Shown piece by piece: positions 9,070-16,848 of a stretch of DNA of 64,000 nucleotides. Location of the stretch: positions 248,001 to 312,000 of the forward strand of contig NZ_JAIUJS010000004.1 in assembly GCF_020166345.1 (NCBI RefSeq), in the 5' to 3' direction. The notes under the pieces were generated by a model. It ran no database searches, was not told the origin of the DNA, and was given only the letters and a program-made list of their open reading frames with translations. Source of the stretch: Winogradskyella vincentii. GTDB lineage: Bacteria; Bacteroidota; Bacteroidia; Flavobacteriales; Flavobacteriaceae. The translations under genes were made by a program, and so were the position numbers. The stretch's first letter is position 1. Each line of letters opens with the position of its first letter.

Positions 9070-9867
9070 TTATTCAACAATTTTAGCAGTATCAGGTTTT
9101 ATAAACAAAGTTGAATCTGGTGCTTCTTCACTGAGAGTAACCTCTTCAAATTTAACTGTATTTCTTTTTTCGGTTGGTACACCGTCTTCAACTTTATACC
9201 AATCAATACTTTTAGGTAGAACTAAACCATTTACAGTATGCCAATTGTTGTAATGGATAAATCTAAAGTCTTTACTCTTACCTTCTTTACCAAATGTTAC
9301 AGTATAACCTAACCACTCCATTTTACCAGTTTTTTCATCATAATATACAAGATATTGATCATCAGGTGACTCTCCTACTCCAGCTTCATAAGAAATCAAT
9401 AGTCCAGGATATGTGGTACCTTCAAATGTAAGTGGTTCTGTCTCTTCGTAAATAATACCACTATCTCCTAAAATAAAAGGCATTGCATAGAAGTACATCA
9501 TTAGTCCTTTATAAAATCTGGCATTACCTTTATACTCAATATCATTTTTTTCATTTACCCAAAGCGTATTACCATCATTACCCATTGTATAGGTAGGTGT
9601 ATCAATACGTTCTGCCCTAGTCTTAAGATGTGTTATAGTCAATTCTTTACCATTAGGCTTGTTCATTGTAAATGATAAGGTCTGCATGGTATTCCATGTA
9701 TCAATGCCTCCATGTGCATCAAATACTTTGGTTATAACATCTGGAAAAATACTTGTTGTAATATCTTCTTTTTTAATATCCTCAATTGCTGTAGACGCTA
9801 TAGTTGTTTCATTTTTACAGGATGAAACTATGACTAACATTAAGATCATTTGTAAAATGTGTTTCAT
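9070..9867 (-). CDS. DUF6503-like lipoprotein
   Basis: A 265-residue protein when started at the ATG at 9867; an upstream in-frame start at 9900 would add 11 polar residues ahead of the signal peptide, so I prefer 9867. The lipobox VSSC (Cys17 of this start) indicates a lipoprotein. The mature part is rich in beta strands (GGIDTWNTMQTLSFTMNK, WLGYTVTFGKEG) and resembles the LolA-like/DUF6503 family of Bacteroidota outer-membrane-associated proteins. Function is unknown. It is monocistronic, convergent with the amidohydrolases and divergent from the RNA methyltransferase. Confidence 0.75.
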   Translation of the reverse strand: MKHILQMILMLVIVSSCKNETTIASTAIEDIKKEDITTSIFPDVITKVFDAHGGIDTWNTMQTLSFTMNKPNGKELTITHLKTRAERIDTPTYTMGNDGNTLWVNEKNDIEYKGNARFYKGLMMYFYAMPFILGDSGIIYEETEPLTFEGTTYPGLLISYEAGVGESPDDQYLVYYDEKTGKMEWLGYTVTFGKEGKSKDFRFIHYNNWHTVNGLVLPKSIDWYKVEDGVPTEKRNTVKFEEVTLSEEAPDSTLFIKPDTAKIVE

Positions 9868-9890
9868 GTTTTGATTTTTGTTTTGTGTAT

Positions 9891-9900
9891 TTGACGTCAA
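9891..9900. promoter_or_regulatory. Perfect palindrome TTGACGTCAA between divergent genes
   Basis: A ten-base perfect palindrome located 24 bases ahead of the DUF6503 lipoprotein start and 35 bases ahead of the RNA methyltransferase start. It is a candidate operator for a dimeric regulator. Its TTG could also serve as a -33 element on either strand. Confidence 0.3.
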
Positions 9901-9919
9901 CCAAACTTTAAAATTACAT

Positions 9920-9927
9920 TACTTTTG
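9920..9927 (+). promoter_or_regulatory. Putative -7 element for the RNA methyltransferase gene
   Basis: TACTTTTG matches TAnnTTTG and ends eight bases before the ATG at 9936, implying a very short or absent leader. The nearest TTTG-like -33 (9890-9893) is 26 bases away, longer than usual. Confidence 0.4.
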
Positions 9928-9935
9928 TTATAATT

Positions 9936-10733
9936 ATGATAAAAGCTATTACAAGCACTCAAAATCCGTTAATAAAACAATTAGTTCTATTAAAGGATAA
10001 ATCGCGTGAACGCAAGAAAAAAGGGCAATTTCTTATTGAAGGCAAGAGGGAACTTTCCTTATCAATAAAAGGTGGTTACAAAATTGAAACACTATTATTT
10101 TATCCCGATTTGTTTTCTGAAAGTGAAGCACGAGCCATGTCTCAATATGGAATTGAAATTATTGAAATTTCGAAAGATGTTTTTCAAAAGTTAGCCCATA
10201 GAGATACAACTGAAGGCGTAATAGCAATTGTGAATGCTAAACCACATACCATAGAAGAATTAAAACTCACTTCTAAAAACCCTTTAATACTTGTTGCTGA
10301 GGCACCCGAAAAACCTGGTAATATTGGTGCATTATTGCGAACAGCAGACGCTGCAAATATCGATGCTGTGATTATTGCCAATCCTAAATCTGATCTGTAC
10401 AATCCAAATATTATAAGATCTAGTGTTGGTTGTGTATTCACAACAGAAATTGCTATAGCTAGTACCAAGGACACTATTGACTTTTTAAACAAATACAACT
10501 TCAATATATTTTCAGCAATATTACAAGAATCAGAGCCCTATCATACTCAAAATTATACATTACCTACAGCAATAGTTGTAGGTACAGAAGCTACAGGTTT
10601 AACCCAAGAATGGAGAAATGAATCCAAGGCCAATATCAGTATACCAATGCAAGGCGTTATTGATTCTATGAATGTGTCTGTTGCTGCAGGAATCCTTATT
10701 TTTGAAGCCAAAAGACAACGCGATTTTAACTAA
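9936..10733 (+). CDS. TrmH/SpoU-family RNA 2'-O-methyltransferase
   Basis: A 265-residue protein with an N-terminal substrate-binding domain (STQNPLIKQLVLLKDKSRERKKKGQFLIEG, a SpoU_sub_bind-type beginning shown here in outline) and a C-terminal SPOUT knot domain. The three SPOUT motifs are visible: AEAPEKPGNIGALLRTADA, VGTEATGL, and IPMQGVIDSMNVSVAAGI. Such enzymes methylate ribose 2'-OH in rRNA or tRNA using S-adenosylmethionine. The exact nucleotide is not predictable. The next gene begins two bases after the stop, so the methyltransferase and Ste24-like protease genes are likely co-transcribed. Confidence 0.9.
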   Translation: MIKAITSTQNPLIKQLVLLKDKSRERKKKGQFLIEGKRELSLSIKGGYKIETLLFYPDLFSESEARAMSQYGIEIIEISKDVFQKLAHRDTTEGVIAIVNAKPHTIEELKLTSKNPLILVAEAPEKPGNIGALLRTADAANIDAVIIANPKSDLYNPNIIRSSVGCVFTTEIAIASTKDTIDFLNKYNFNIFSAILQESEPYHTQNYTLPTAIVVGTEATGLTQEWRNESKANISIPMQGVIDSMNVSVAAGILIFEAKRQRDFN

Positions 10734-10734
10734 T

Positions 10735-11967
10735 ATGACTGCAGATATACTCTTCTATATTATCATTGGTATTATTACTATCAATTTTATTAAAGATAAA
10801 ATCCTCGATTCGCTAAATGCAAAACATTATAATGATCCAATACCTGAAGAGTTAAGTGATGTTTATGATGAAGATGATTATGCAAAATCACAGGCATACA
10901 AAGCCACCAATTACGGATTTAATCTTTGGACATCGCTTTTTTCATTTGCAATTACCTTAGCTTTTTTATTATTAGATGGGTTTGAATTTGTTGATAATCT
11001 AGCCAGAAGTGTTTCGGACAATCCAGTAATAGTTGGTTTATTATTTTTTGGAATTATAATGATTGCCAGTGATATAATTACAACTCCATTTTCTTATTAC
11101 AAGACATTCGTGATTGAAGAAAGATTTGGATTTAATAAAACCACTAAAAAGACATTTCTTCTAGACAAACTTAAAGGATTACTGATGTTGGCAATTCTAG
11201 GAGGTGGTATTTTAGCGGTAGTCATTTGGTTTTATCAACTTACTGGGAATCAGTTTTGGCTATATGCTTGGGGAATTGTTACATTTTTTACTGTGTTTAT
11301 GAATATGTTTTATTCTAAGCTTATCGTGCCAATGTTTAATAAACAAAAACCATTGGAAGAAGGGGAATTGCGACAAAAAATTTCAGATTATGCCAAGTCT
11401 GTAGGATTTAGTCTAAGTAAAATTTTTGTCATTGATGGTTCAAAACGCAGTACAAAAGCAAATGCCTATTTTTCTGGCTTTGGAAGTGAAAAAAGAGTTA
11501 CACTTTACGACACCTTAATAAATGACTTGGAGGATGAAGAAATAGTTGCTGTTTTAGCACATGAAGTTGGACATTATAAACGGAAACACATCATTTTTAA
11601 TTTAACAACTTCAATCTTACTAACGGGATTAACATTGTATATTCTCTCCATTTTTATTTCAAATCCATTATTGTCCAATGCTATTGGTGTAGAAACACCA
11701 AGCTTTCATGTTGGTTTAATTGCCTTTGGCCTACTCTACTCGCCGATTTCAGAACTTACAGGGTTAATAATGAATTACGTATCTAGAGTTTTTGAGTACC
11801 AAGCAGATGATTATGCCAAAAACACATATATGGCTGAACCACTTATTACATCCTTAAAAAAACTTTCTAAAAACAGTCTTAGCAATCTAACACCGCACAG
11901 GGCCTATGTTTTTATGCACTACTCACATCCAACATTATTGGATAGGGTTAGAAACTTGAGGAAATAG
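10735..11967 (+). CDS. M48 family metallopeptidase (Ste24/CAAX protease-like)
   Basis: A 410-residue polytopic membrane protease. An earlier in-frame start at 10672 lies inside the methyltransferase gene; the ATG at 10735, two bases after that stop, gives a normal start. Zinc site: HEVGH at residues 276-280, with the third ligand in the late EYQADDYA segment. The membrane segments, including those around 70-90, 105-125, 155-175, 185-205, 290-310 and 335-355, follow the Ste24 plan in which seven helices form a chamber around the site. In bacteria these enzymes act in membrane-protein quality control rather than prenyl-protein processing. Confidence 0.9.
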   Translation: MTADILFYIIIGIITINFIKDKILDSLNAKHYNDPIPEELSDVYDEDDYAKSQAYKATNYGFNLWTSLFSFAITLAFLLLDGFEFVDNLARSVSDNPVIVGLLFFGIIMIASDIITTPFSYYKTFVIEERFGFNKTTKKTFLLDKLKGLLMLAILGGGILAVVIWFYQLTGNQFWLYAWGIVTFFTVFMNMFYSKLIVPMFNKQKPLEEGELRQKISDYAKSVGFSLSKIFVIDGSKRSTKANAYFSGFGSEKRVTLYDTLINDLEDEEIVAVLAHEVGHYKRKHIIFNLTTSILLTGLTLYILSIFISNPLLSNAIGVETPSFHVGLIAFGLLYSPISELTGLIMNYVSRVFEYQADDYAKNTYMAEPLITSLKKLSKNSLSNLTPHRAYVFMHYSHPTLLDRVRNLRK

Positions 11968-12067
11968 AATACAATAAAATTGGATTTCTTTTTTCTATCT
12001 TAGTACTTAGTCTAGGATTTCAATACTAACTCTAATGTCATCCTTTTCAAATAATTAGAAATGCAAT

Positions 12068-12529
12068 ATGATAAAGGGTCTTTACGAAACACATTTATTT
12101 GTTGAGAATATAGAACGATCAATTGATTTTTATTCTAAAACAATGGGTTTAAAGCTATGTCGTTTTAATGAAGAACACAGAACAGCATTTTTATGGATAG
12201 GAAAAGACAAACATTATATGCTGGGTTTATGGGAAAAACCAAAAGAAGAAATAGATGCTCGTCATTTTGCATTTGAATGTGAGCCAGATTGGGTTTTAAA
12301 CGAATCAGTTGATTTTCTTAAATCACACAATCTAAATTTCTGGAATTTTTTAAATAATGATATTGAACAACCTATGGTATTCTGTTGGATGCCAGCAATT
12401 TCTATATATTTCAATGACCCAGATGGTCACGAACTTGAGTTTATTGGAATTTTAACTGGTAAATCTCAACCTAACAGTGAAAAACGTGTGGTTACTTATG
12501 AAGAATGGTTGAGAATAAAAGACAATTAA
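12068..12529 (+). CDS. VOC-family protein (glyoxalase/bleomycin-resistance fold)
   Basis: A 153-residue protein. The start ETHLFVENIERSIDFYSKTMGLKL and the later ISIYFNDPDGHELEFIG segment are the two beta-alpha-beta-beta-beta hallmarks of the vicinal-oxygen-chelate fold; H9 and the Glu in HELEF are candidate metal ligands. Members include glyoxalase I, fosfomycin-resistance thiol transferases and dioxygenases, and no specific reaction can be assigned. The DUF2200 gene follows after 22 bases, so they may share a transcript. Confidence 0.8.
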   Translation: MIKGLYETHLFVENIERSIDFYSKTMGLKLCRFNEEHRTAFLWIGKDKHYMLGLWEKPKEEIDARHFAFECEPDWVLNESVDFLKSHNLNFWNFLNNDIEQPMVFCWMPAISIYFNDPDGHELEFIGILTGKSQPNSEKRVVTYEEWLRIKDN

Positions 12530-12551
12530 ATCCAAGACAATAATTAACTAA

Positions 12552-12929
12552 ATGAATAAAGGTATGACAACAACACCAGAACATGATGCACGTGTAGCCA
12601 ACATGAAGTTCTCATCTGTTTATCCACACTATGTTACTAAAGTTGAGAAAAAAGGAAGAACGGTTGAAGAATTACATCAAGTTATAGAATGGCTAACAGG
12701 ATTTGATAGTAAAAAATTACAACAACTAATTGATGAGCAAGTTACCTTTAAAACCTTTTTTGAACGCGCAAACTTAAACCCAAACGCACATCTAATAAAA
12801 GGTGTTATCTGTGGTTATAGAATTGAGGATATAGAGACACAACTAACAAGAGAAACTCGATATCTTGATAAATTGATTGATGAGTTGGCAAGAGGTCGTA
12901 AAATGGACAAAATTTTACGCAAAGCATAA
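12552..12929 (+). CDS. DUF2200 family protein
   Basis: A 125-residue soluble protein whose sequence RVANMKFSSVYPHYV...KKGRTVEELHQVIEWLTGF matches the DUF2200 family, found in many bacteria and of unknown function. An alternative start at the ATG at 12564 (residue 5, MTTTPEHDA) equals the usual family beginning and may be the true one. It lies 22 bases after the VOC gene and 49 bases before the GH16 lipoprotein gene. Confidence 0.8.
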   Translation: MNKGMTTTPEHDARVANMKFSSVYPHYVTKVEKKGRTVEELHQVIEWLTGFDSKKLQQLIDEQVTFKTFFERANLNPNAHLIKGVICGYRIEDIETQLTRETRYLDKLIDELARGRKMDKILRKA

Positions 12930-12978
12930 GATTATCACTAAAATAATATTTAAGAAAACAGATTATAAAACAAACCTA

Positions 12979-13839
12979 ATGAAACAAATTCCAACCATTT
13001 TAATAATTATTCTTTCGCTAATACTATTTAGTTGTAAAGATGAAAAGAAAACACAAAATACTATGCAAGAGACTACGGATACCTGGGAAGTTGATTTCCT
13101 TGATGAATTTGAAACCTTTAATCCAGAGAATTGGCAAGACCAGCGCATTTGGGTTAATAATGAAAATCATTGTTACGTACCTGATGGCGAATATGGAACT
13201 AGAGAAGTGAGTAATGGTACATTAAAAATCAAAGTAGTAAAGATTGATGAGAAAAGACCTTGTGATAATTTTGACAAGCATGGTATTCAACATCCTGACA
13301 CCGAATATGTGGCTGGTCGTATTTGCTCCAAAAACCGCAAGGAATTTGTAAAAGGCAAATGGACAGCACGTCTTAAGCTTTCGAGCAATGGAGAACCAAG
13401 TATGTTCCCAGCATGGTGGTTATTAGGTGCACAAAACAATGAGCCACCTGTTCAAGAAGAAGATGAGAATATCTGTTGGCCGTTGACCGGTTCTGGTGAA
13501 ATTGACATTTTTGAGCATCATGGAGATCATATGAAAGATGAATTCACAACTGGTGCTATTGTTAGTTTAGGTGAATGTGATAAGGGTGATTGGCAAAGCA
13601 AACGTCGTAATTTCCCAGCTACATTAAATGAGTTTCATGAATATTCCGTTGAATGGGAAGGCAGTGACCTTGTTTACCGCTTGGACGGTAATGAAGTATA
13701 TAGAAATGAAGGTGAAGGTGATAAATATCCAGAACCTATGTTTGCAATTTTGAATTTTGCTAAAATCACTGACTCACCAATGGAAGGTGAATGGGTAATG
13801 GAAGTAGATTGGGTAAAGCATGAATTCAGAAAGTCATAG
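12979..13839 (+). CDS. GH16 family glycoside hydrolase lipoprotein (laminarinase-like)
   Basis: A 286-residue protein from the ATG at 12979; an upstream in-frame start at 12877 overlaps DUF2200 and would bury the signal peptide. The lipobox LFSC places it at the cell surface or in the periplasm. The GH16 catalytic motif ExDxxE reads GEIDIFEHHG, with E174 as nucleophile, D176 and E179 as acid/base. GH16 enzymes cleave beta-1,3 or mixed beta-glucans such as laminarin, or agar/carrageenan in other subfamilies. It is followed after five bases by the alpha/beta hydrolase gene and then by a second GH16 gene, which points to joint glycan degradation. The exact substrate is not decided by sequence alone. 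Confidence 0.88.
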   Translation: MKQIPTILIIILSLILFSCKDEKKTQNTMQETTDTWEVDFLDEFETFNPENWQDQRIWVNNENHCYVPDGEYGTREVSNGTLKIKVVKIDEKRPCDNFDKHGIQHPDTEYVAGRICSKNRKEFVKGKWTARLKLSSNGEPSMFPAWWLLGAQNNEPPVQEEDENICWPLTGSGEIDIFEHHGDHMKDEFTTGAIVSLGECDKGDWQSKRRNFPATLNEFHEYSVEWEGSDLVYRLDGNEVYRNEGEGDKYPEPMFAILNFAKITDSPMEGEWVMEVDWVKHEFRKS

Positions 13840-13844
13840 AAATT

Positions 13845-14777
13845 ATGAGAATTCACATTGCTTTATTTTTTATTTTCTTCTTTACTAGTAACTTAATTGC
13901 ACAGTCTAACAGAAATTTATTTGATTATGACAAGGAAAAAGAAAAGTTAGCAGTTGTTGTTCAAAGTAGAAATTTAGATTCTGTCACAATTTTTGAAAAA
14001 GTAGTGTTGGATGGCTTTGATTCTAAAATTCCTTTTTATCATTATATCAATAAAAGAAAGAGTAAAGTTAACTATGCTATTTTACTTCATGGATTGGGAG
14101 ACTCAAAAGAAAGTTGGGTTTATCCCTCAGAACCATATCTAGAATGGAGTCAAAATTTGACTTCAATTAAAGATTCTCTTTTAACATTAGGGTATAGCCT
14201 AATTATACCAGACGCCAAATTTCATGGTGAGCGTAATTATGAATTAGATTTTAGACCACCTGAGTCTTTACCTCCTATTCTATCCAGAAATGAAAAAGAC
14301 ACGAAACTATTCGAAATCTTAATGACATCAACCGCAAAGGATTTAAGAATAATTATGGATTATGTTCAACAATTTAATAAGGTGAAAAACCAGTCATTTG
14401 GTGTAATTGGTTACAGTATGGGTGGTAATATTGCAATTTTGTTGAGTAACCACGATGAGCGTGTGGAATCTGTTGTTGCATGTGTACCTCCAATTAACCT
14501 TCCGGGTAAGGGAATAGAAACATTTGATTGGCCAGATGATTTAGTTCAGGGGCAATTAGATATTACACCAATGAAATATGCTATAAATCAAAATACACCC
14601 ATACTACTATTAATGGGTAAGAGAGATTACTTCACACCTGTTGAGGATGCTGAACGTTTCTACAATAATATTTCTATTAATGAAAAAGAGTTAAAGTTTT
14701 TTGATTCTGGCCATATCCTACCAAATGAATACAAAATTGATGCTATCAGATGGATTTCACTCTACAATAAATTTTAA
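13845..14777 (+). CDS. Secreted alpha/beta hydrolase
   Basis: A 310-residue protein with a signal peptide (hydrophobic stretch 5-19, cleavage near LIAQ). The fold is indicated by the oxyanion segment LLHGLGDSKESW, the nucleophile elbow GYSMGG with S191, and a late His in SGHILPNE; a catalytic Asp probably lies in KRDYFTPVED. It sits between two GH16 genes with gaps of five and two bases, so it is in their operon and may remove ester groups from the same glycan. This role is an inference from position; peptidase or lipase activity is also possible. Confidence 0.8.
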   Translation: MRIHIALFFIFFFTSNLIAQSNRNLFDYDKEKEKLAVVVQSRNLDSVTIFEKVVLDGFDSKIPFYHYINKRKSKVNYAILLHGLGDSKESWVYPSEPYLEWSQNLTSIKDSLLTLGYSLIIPDAKFHGERNYELDFRPPESLPPILSRNEKDTKLFEILMTSTAKDLRIIMDYVQQFNKVKNQSFGVIGYSMGGNIAILLSNHDERVESVVACVPPINLPGKGIETFDWPDDLVQGQLDITPMKYAINQNTPILLLMGKRDYFTPVEDAERFYNNISINEKELKFFDSGHILPNEYKIDAIRWISLYNKF

Positions 14778-14779
14778 GG

Positions 14780-15655
14780 ATGAAAAAAAAATCAAGCTTA
14801 TATATCTCATTATTAGTAATCATTTTTGTGTTGCTCTATATAGTACTCAATGATAATAGTTCCGCACAAAATGAAAATTTGAATTACTTAGAAGTAACGA
14901 CAAATTCTGATTATGACAATTTAGTATGGTCAGACGAATTTAATGGAAATGGGAAGTTAAATTCTGAAAAATGGTTTCACCAAACACAGTTACCTCCAGG
15001 AGGTAGTTGGTGGGGCGGAATTATTCAGCATTATACAGATAGTGAGACAAATACATATATGGAAAATGGGTACTTAAACCTAGTGGCAAAAAAAGAAACA
15101 TTAACCGATCAAGGTGAAACCAAGCACTATACTTCTGCTAGGTTAAATTCTAAATTTGCTTTTACCTATGGTAAAGTGGAAGTTAAAGCTAAACTTCCTA
15201 AAGGTGTTGGCACTTGGCCCGCAATTTGGATGCTTAACACAAATATTGATGAGGACGGTGCGCATTGGGATAACAAAGGACTAGGAACAACCAAGTGGCC
15301 AAATTGTGGTGAAATAGATATTATTGAACATTGGGGCAAAAACCAAGATTATGTATCGAGTGCATTACATAATGGATCAAGTTATGGTGGACATGTAAAA
15401 AATGTTGGAGGTAGAAAAATCAAAAATGCTACAGATGACTTTCATATATACGCACTCGAATGGACTTCTGAAAAAATGATTTTTAGTGTAGATGGTGTAA
15501 ATCATTATGAATATAATCCGAAGGTTAAAAATTCAAAGACCTGGCCATATGACTCTGATTACTATCTAATATTGAACATAGCCATTGAACCAAATATAGA
15601 CCCAAACTTTAAAGAAAGTGCTATGTTAGTAGATTATATTAGAGTTTATCAATAA
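14780..15655 (+). CDS. GH16 family glycoside hydrolase, second copy
   Basis: A 291-residue protein with an N-terminal hydrophobic segment (residues about 7-24) that acts as signal peptide or membrane anchor; no lipobox is seen. The catalytic motif is GEIDIIEHWG (E178, D180, E183). Other GH16 landmarks are YTSARLNSKFAFTYGKVEVKAKLP and GTWPAIWML, close to bacterial laminarinases. It starts two bases after the alpha/beta hydrolase stop. It differs clearly from the upstream GH16 lipoprotein, which has a different insertion pattern, so the two probably attack different linkages or act at different sites. Confidence 0.9.
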   Translation: MKKKSSLYISLLVIIFVLLYIVLNDNSSAQNENLNYLEVTTNSDYDNLVWSDEFNGNGKLNSEKWFHQTQLPPGGSWWGGIIQHYTDSETNTYMENGYLNLVAKKETLTDQGETKHYTSARLNSKFAFTYGKVEVKAKLPKGVGTWPAIWMLNTNIDEDGAHWDNKGLGTTKWPNCGEIDIIEHWGKNQDYVSSALHNGSSYGGHVKNVGGRKIKNATDDFHIYALEWTSEKMIFSVDGVNHYEYNPKVKNSKTWPYDSDYYLILNIAIEPNIDPNFKESAMLVDYIRVYQ

Positions 15656-15713
15656 AATACAGTAAAATTTTCAACTTTCATTTTAAGGTTTAGTCACTAA
15701 ATATAATTATTAA

Positions 15714-16772
15714 TTGGCGGTCAATAGAATCAATACTTTAGATTACCTCAGAGGTCTTATGGCTTTAGGGATAATGATATATCATTATTATATATGGACT
15801 TTCAATAAATTAGGTGCAGATTCAATAATTGGAATTACAGGAGTCTACGGTGTTTCAGTTTTCTACATATTAAGTGGTTTAACACTATATCATGTTTATA
15901 ACAAATCGCTGAAACTCCAAAATACTTTAGATTTTTTCATTAAAAGAATCTTCAGAATATTACCATTACTTTGGTTAAGTGTAGGGTTGAATATTTTTTT
16001 ATTAAATAAGTCCTATGACTTTAATACTGTTTTTCTAAATCTTACTGGTTTATTTGGTTATTTAGACCATGATAACTATGTCACAACAGGCGCTTGGTCA
16101 ATTGGGAATGAACTGGTTTTTTATAGTCTTTTCCCATTAATAATTATCTCTTCAAGTTGGAAACACTATTTAAATAATTTCTTTTTTATAATCTCCTTAA
16201 TTGTTGGTTTATATTTCGCGTATTTTAAGCTCGTCCCAACAGAAAGTCTTTCAGGTCAGTGGTCTAATTATATAAATCCGTTAAATCAGATTTATCTTTT
16301 TGCTGGTGGTTCTATAATTGCGAAATATCTCTCAAATAAAAAAAACAACTTCATTGCAATAACCTTTTTATTATTGTGTGTGTTATTTATTATTCTATAT
16401 CAAGTTGACGGAGACTTAATCAATCTGGTTACAGGAAATAATAGGATTTATTTTTCAGCATGTGCTTTTACTCTTACTTCTGCCTTTTATCTAATAGACA
16501 TTAAAATTCATAAGCTTTTTCATTGGCTACTACTAAAATTGGGGCATATCTCTTATTCTATTTACTTAATGCATGCCATTATTTATTGGTACTCTGCCCA
16601 GTTCATCAACAAAAAAAACAACCAATTATTATTTTTCTTCTTGTGTATTGGTATTACTTTACTAGTAAGTTGGTTTACCTATCATTATTATGAGAAAACT
16701 TTCACTGTAATCCAAAAACGAATCTTAAGATTAGTCAATGATGCCAGAATAAGGATGTTGAAATCTAAATGA
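15714..16772 (+). CDS. Acyltransferase 3 family (OafA/YrhL-like) membrane protein
   Basis: A 352-residue polytopic protein with about ten membrane segments. The beginning RINTLDYLRGLMALGIMIYHY contains the family's catalytic His in the first helix; GVYGVSVFYILSG and GAWSIGNELVFY are further family landmarks. It transfers an acyl group from a cytoplasmic donor to a sugar on a surface glycan. The start is a TTG immediately after an in-frame stop; no ATG precedes the conserved N-terminus and the next ATG (15759) would cut into it. Its position between glycan-degrading genes is unusual and suggests surface-glycan or exopolysaccharide modification. Confidence 0.8.
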   Translation: MAVNRINTLDYLRGLMALGIMIYHYYIWTFNKLGADSIIGITGVYGVSVFYILSGLTLYHVYNKSLKLQNTLDFFIKRIFRILPLLWLSVGLNIFLLNKSYDFNTVFLNLTGLFGYLDHDNYVTTGAWSIGNELVFYSLFPLIIISSSWKHYLNNFFFIISLIVGLYFAYFKLVPTESLSGQWSNYINPLNQIYLFAGGSIIAKYLSNKKNNFIAITFLLLCVLFIILYQVDGDLINLVTGNNRIYFSACAFTLTSAFYLIDIKIHKLFHWLLLKLGHISYSIYLMHAIIYWYSAQFINKKNNQLLFFFLCIGITLLVSWFTYHYYEKTFTVIQKRILRLVNDARIRMLKSK

Positions 16773-16848
16773 CCTGACTATCATTAAACTATTATCATTT
16801 TAATTATCTTTCAGCTAGAAAATGAATATAATTTAATATTGTTTTTTA

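Noticed and set aside
9053-9253. Plus-strand frame of 66 codons opposite the DUF6503 lipoprotein
   Set aside because: It is antisense to a well-supported gene, starts at a terminator, and its product has no coherent feature.
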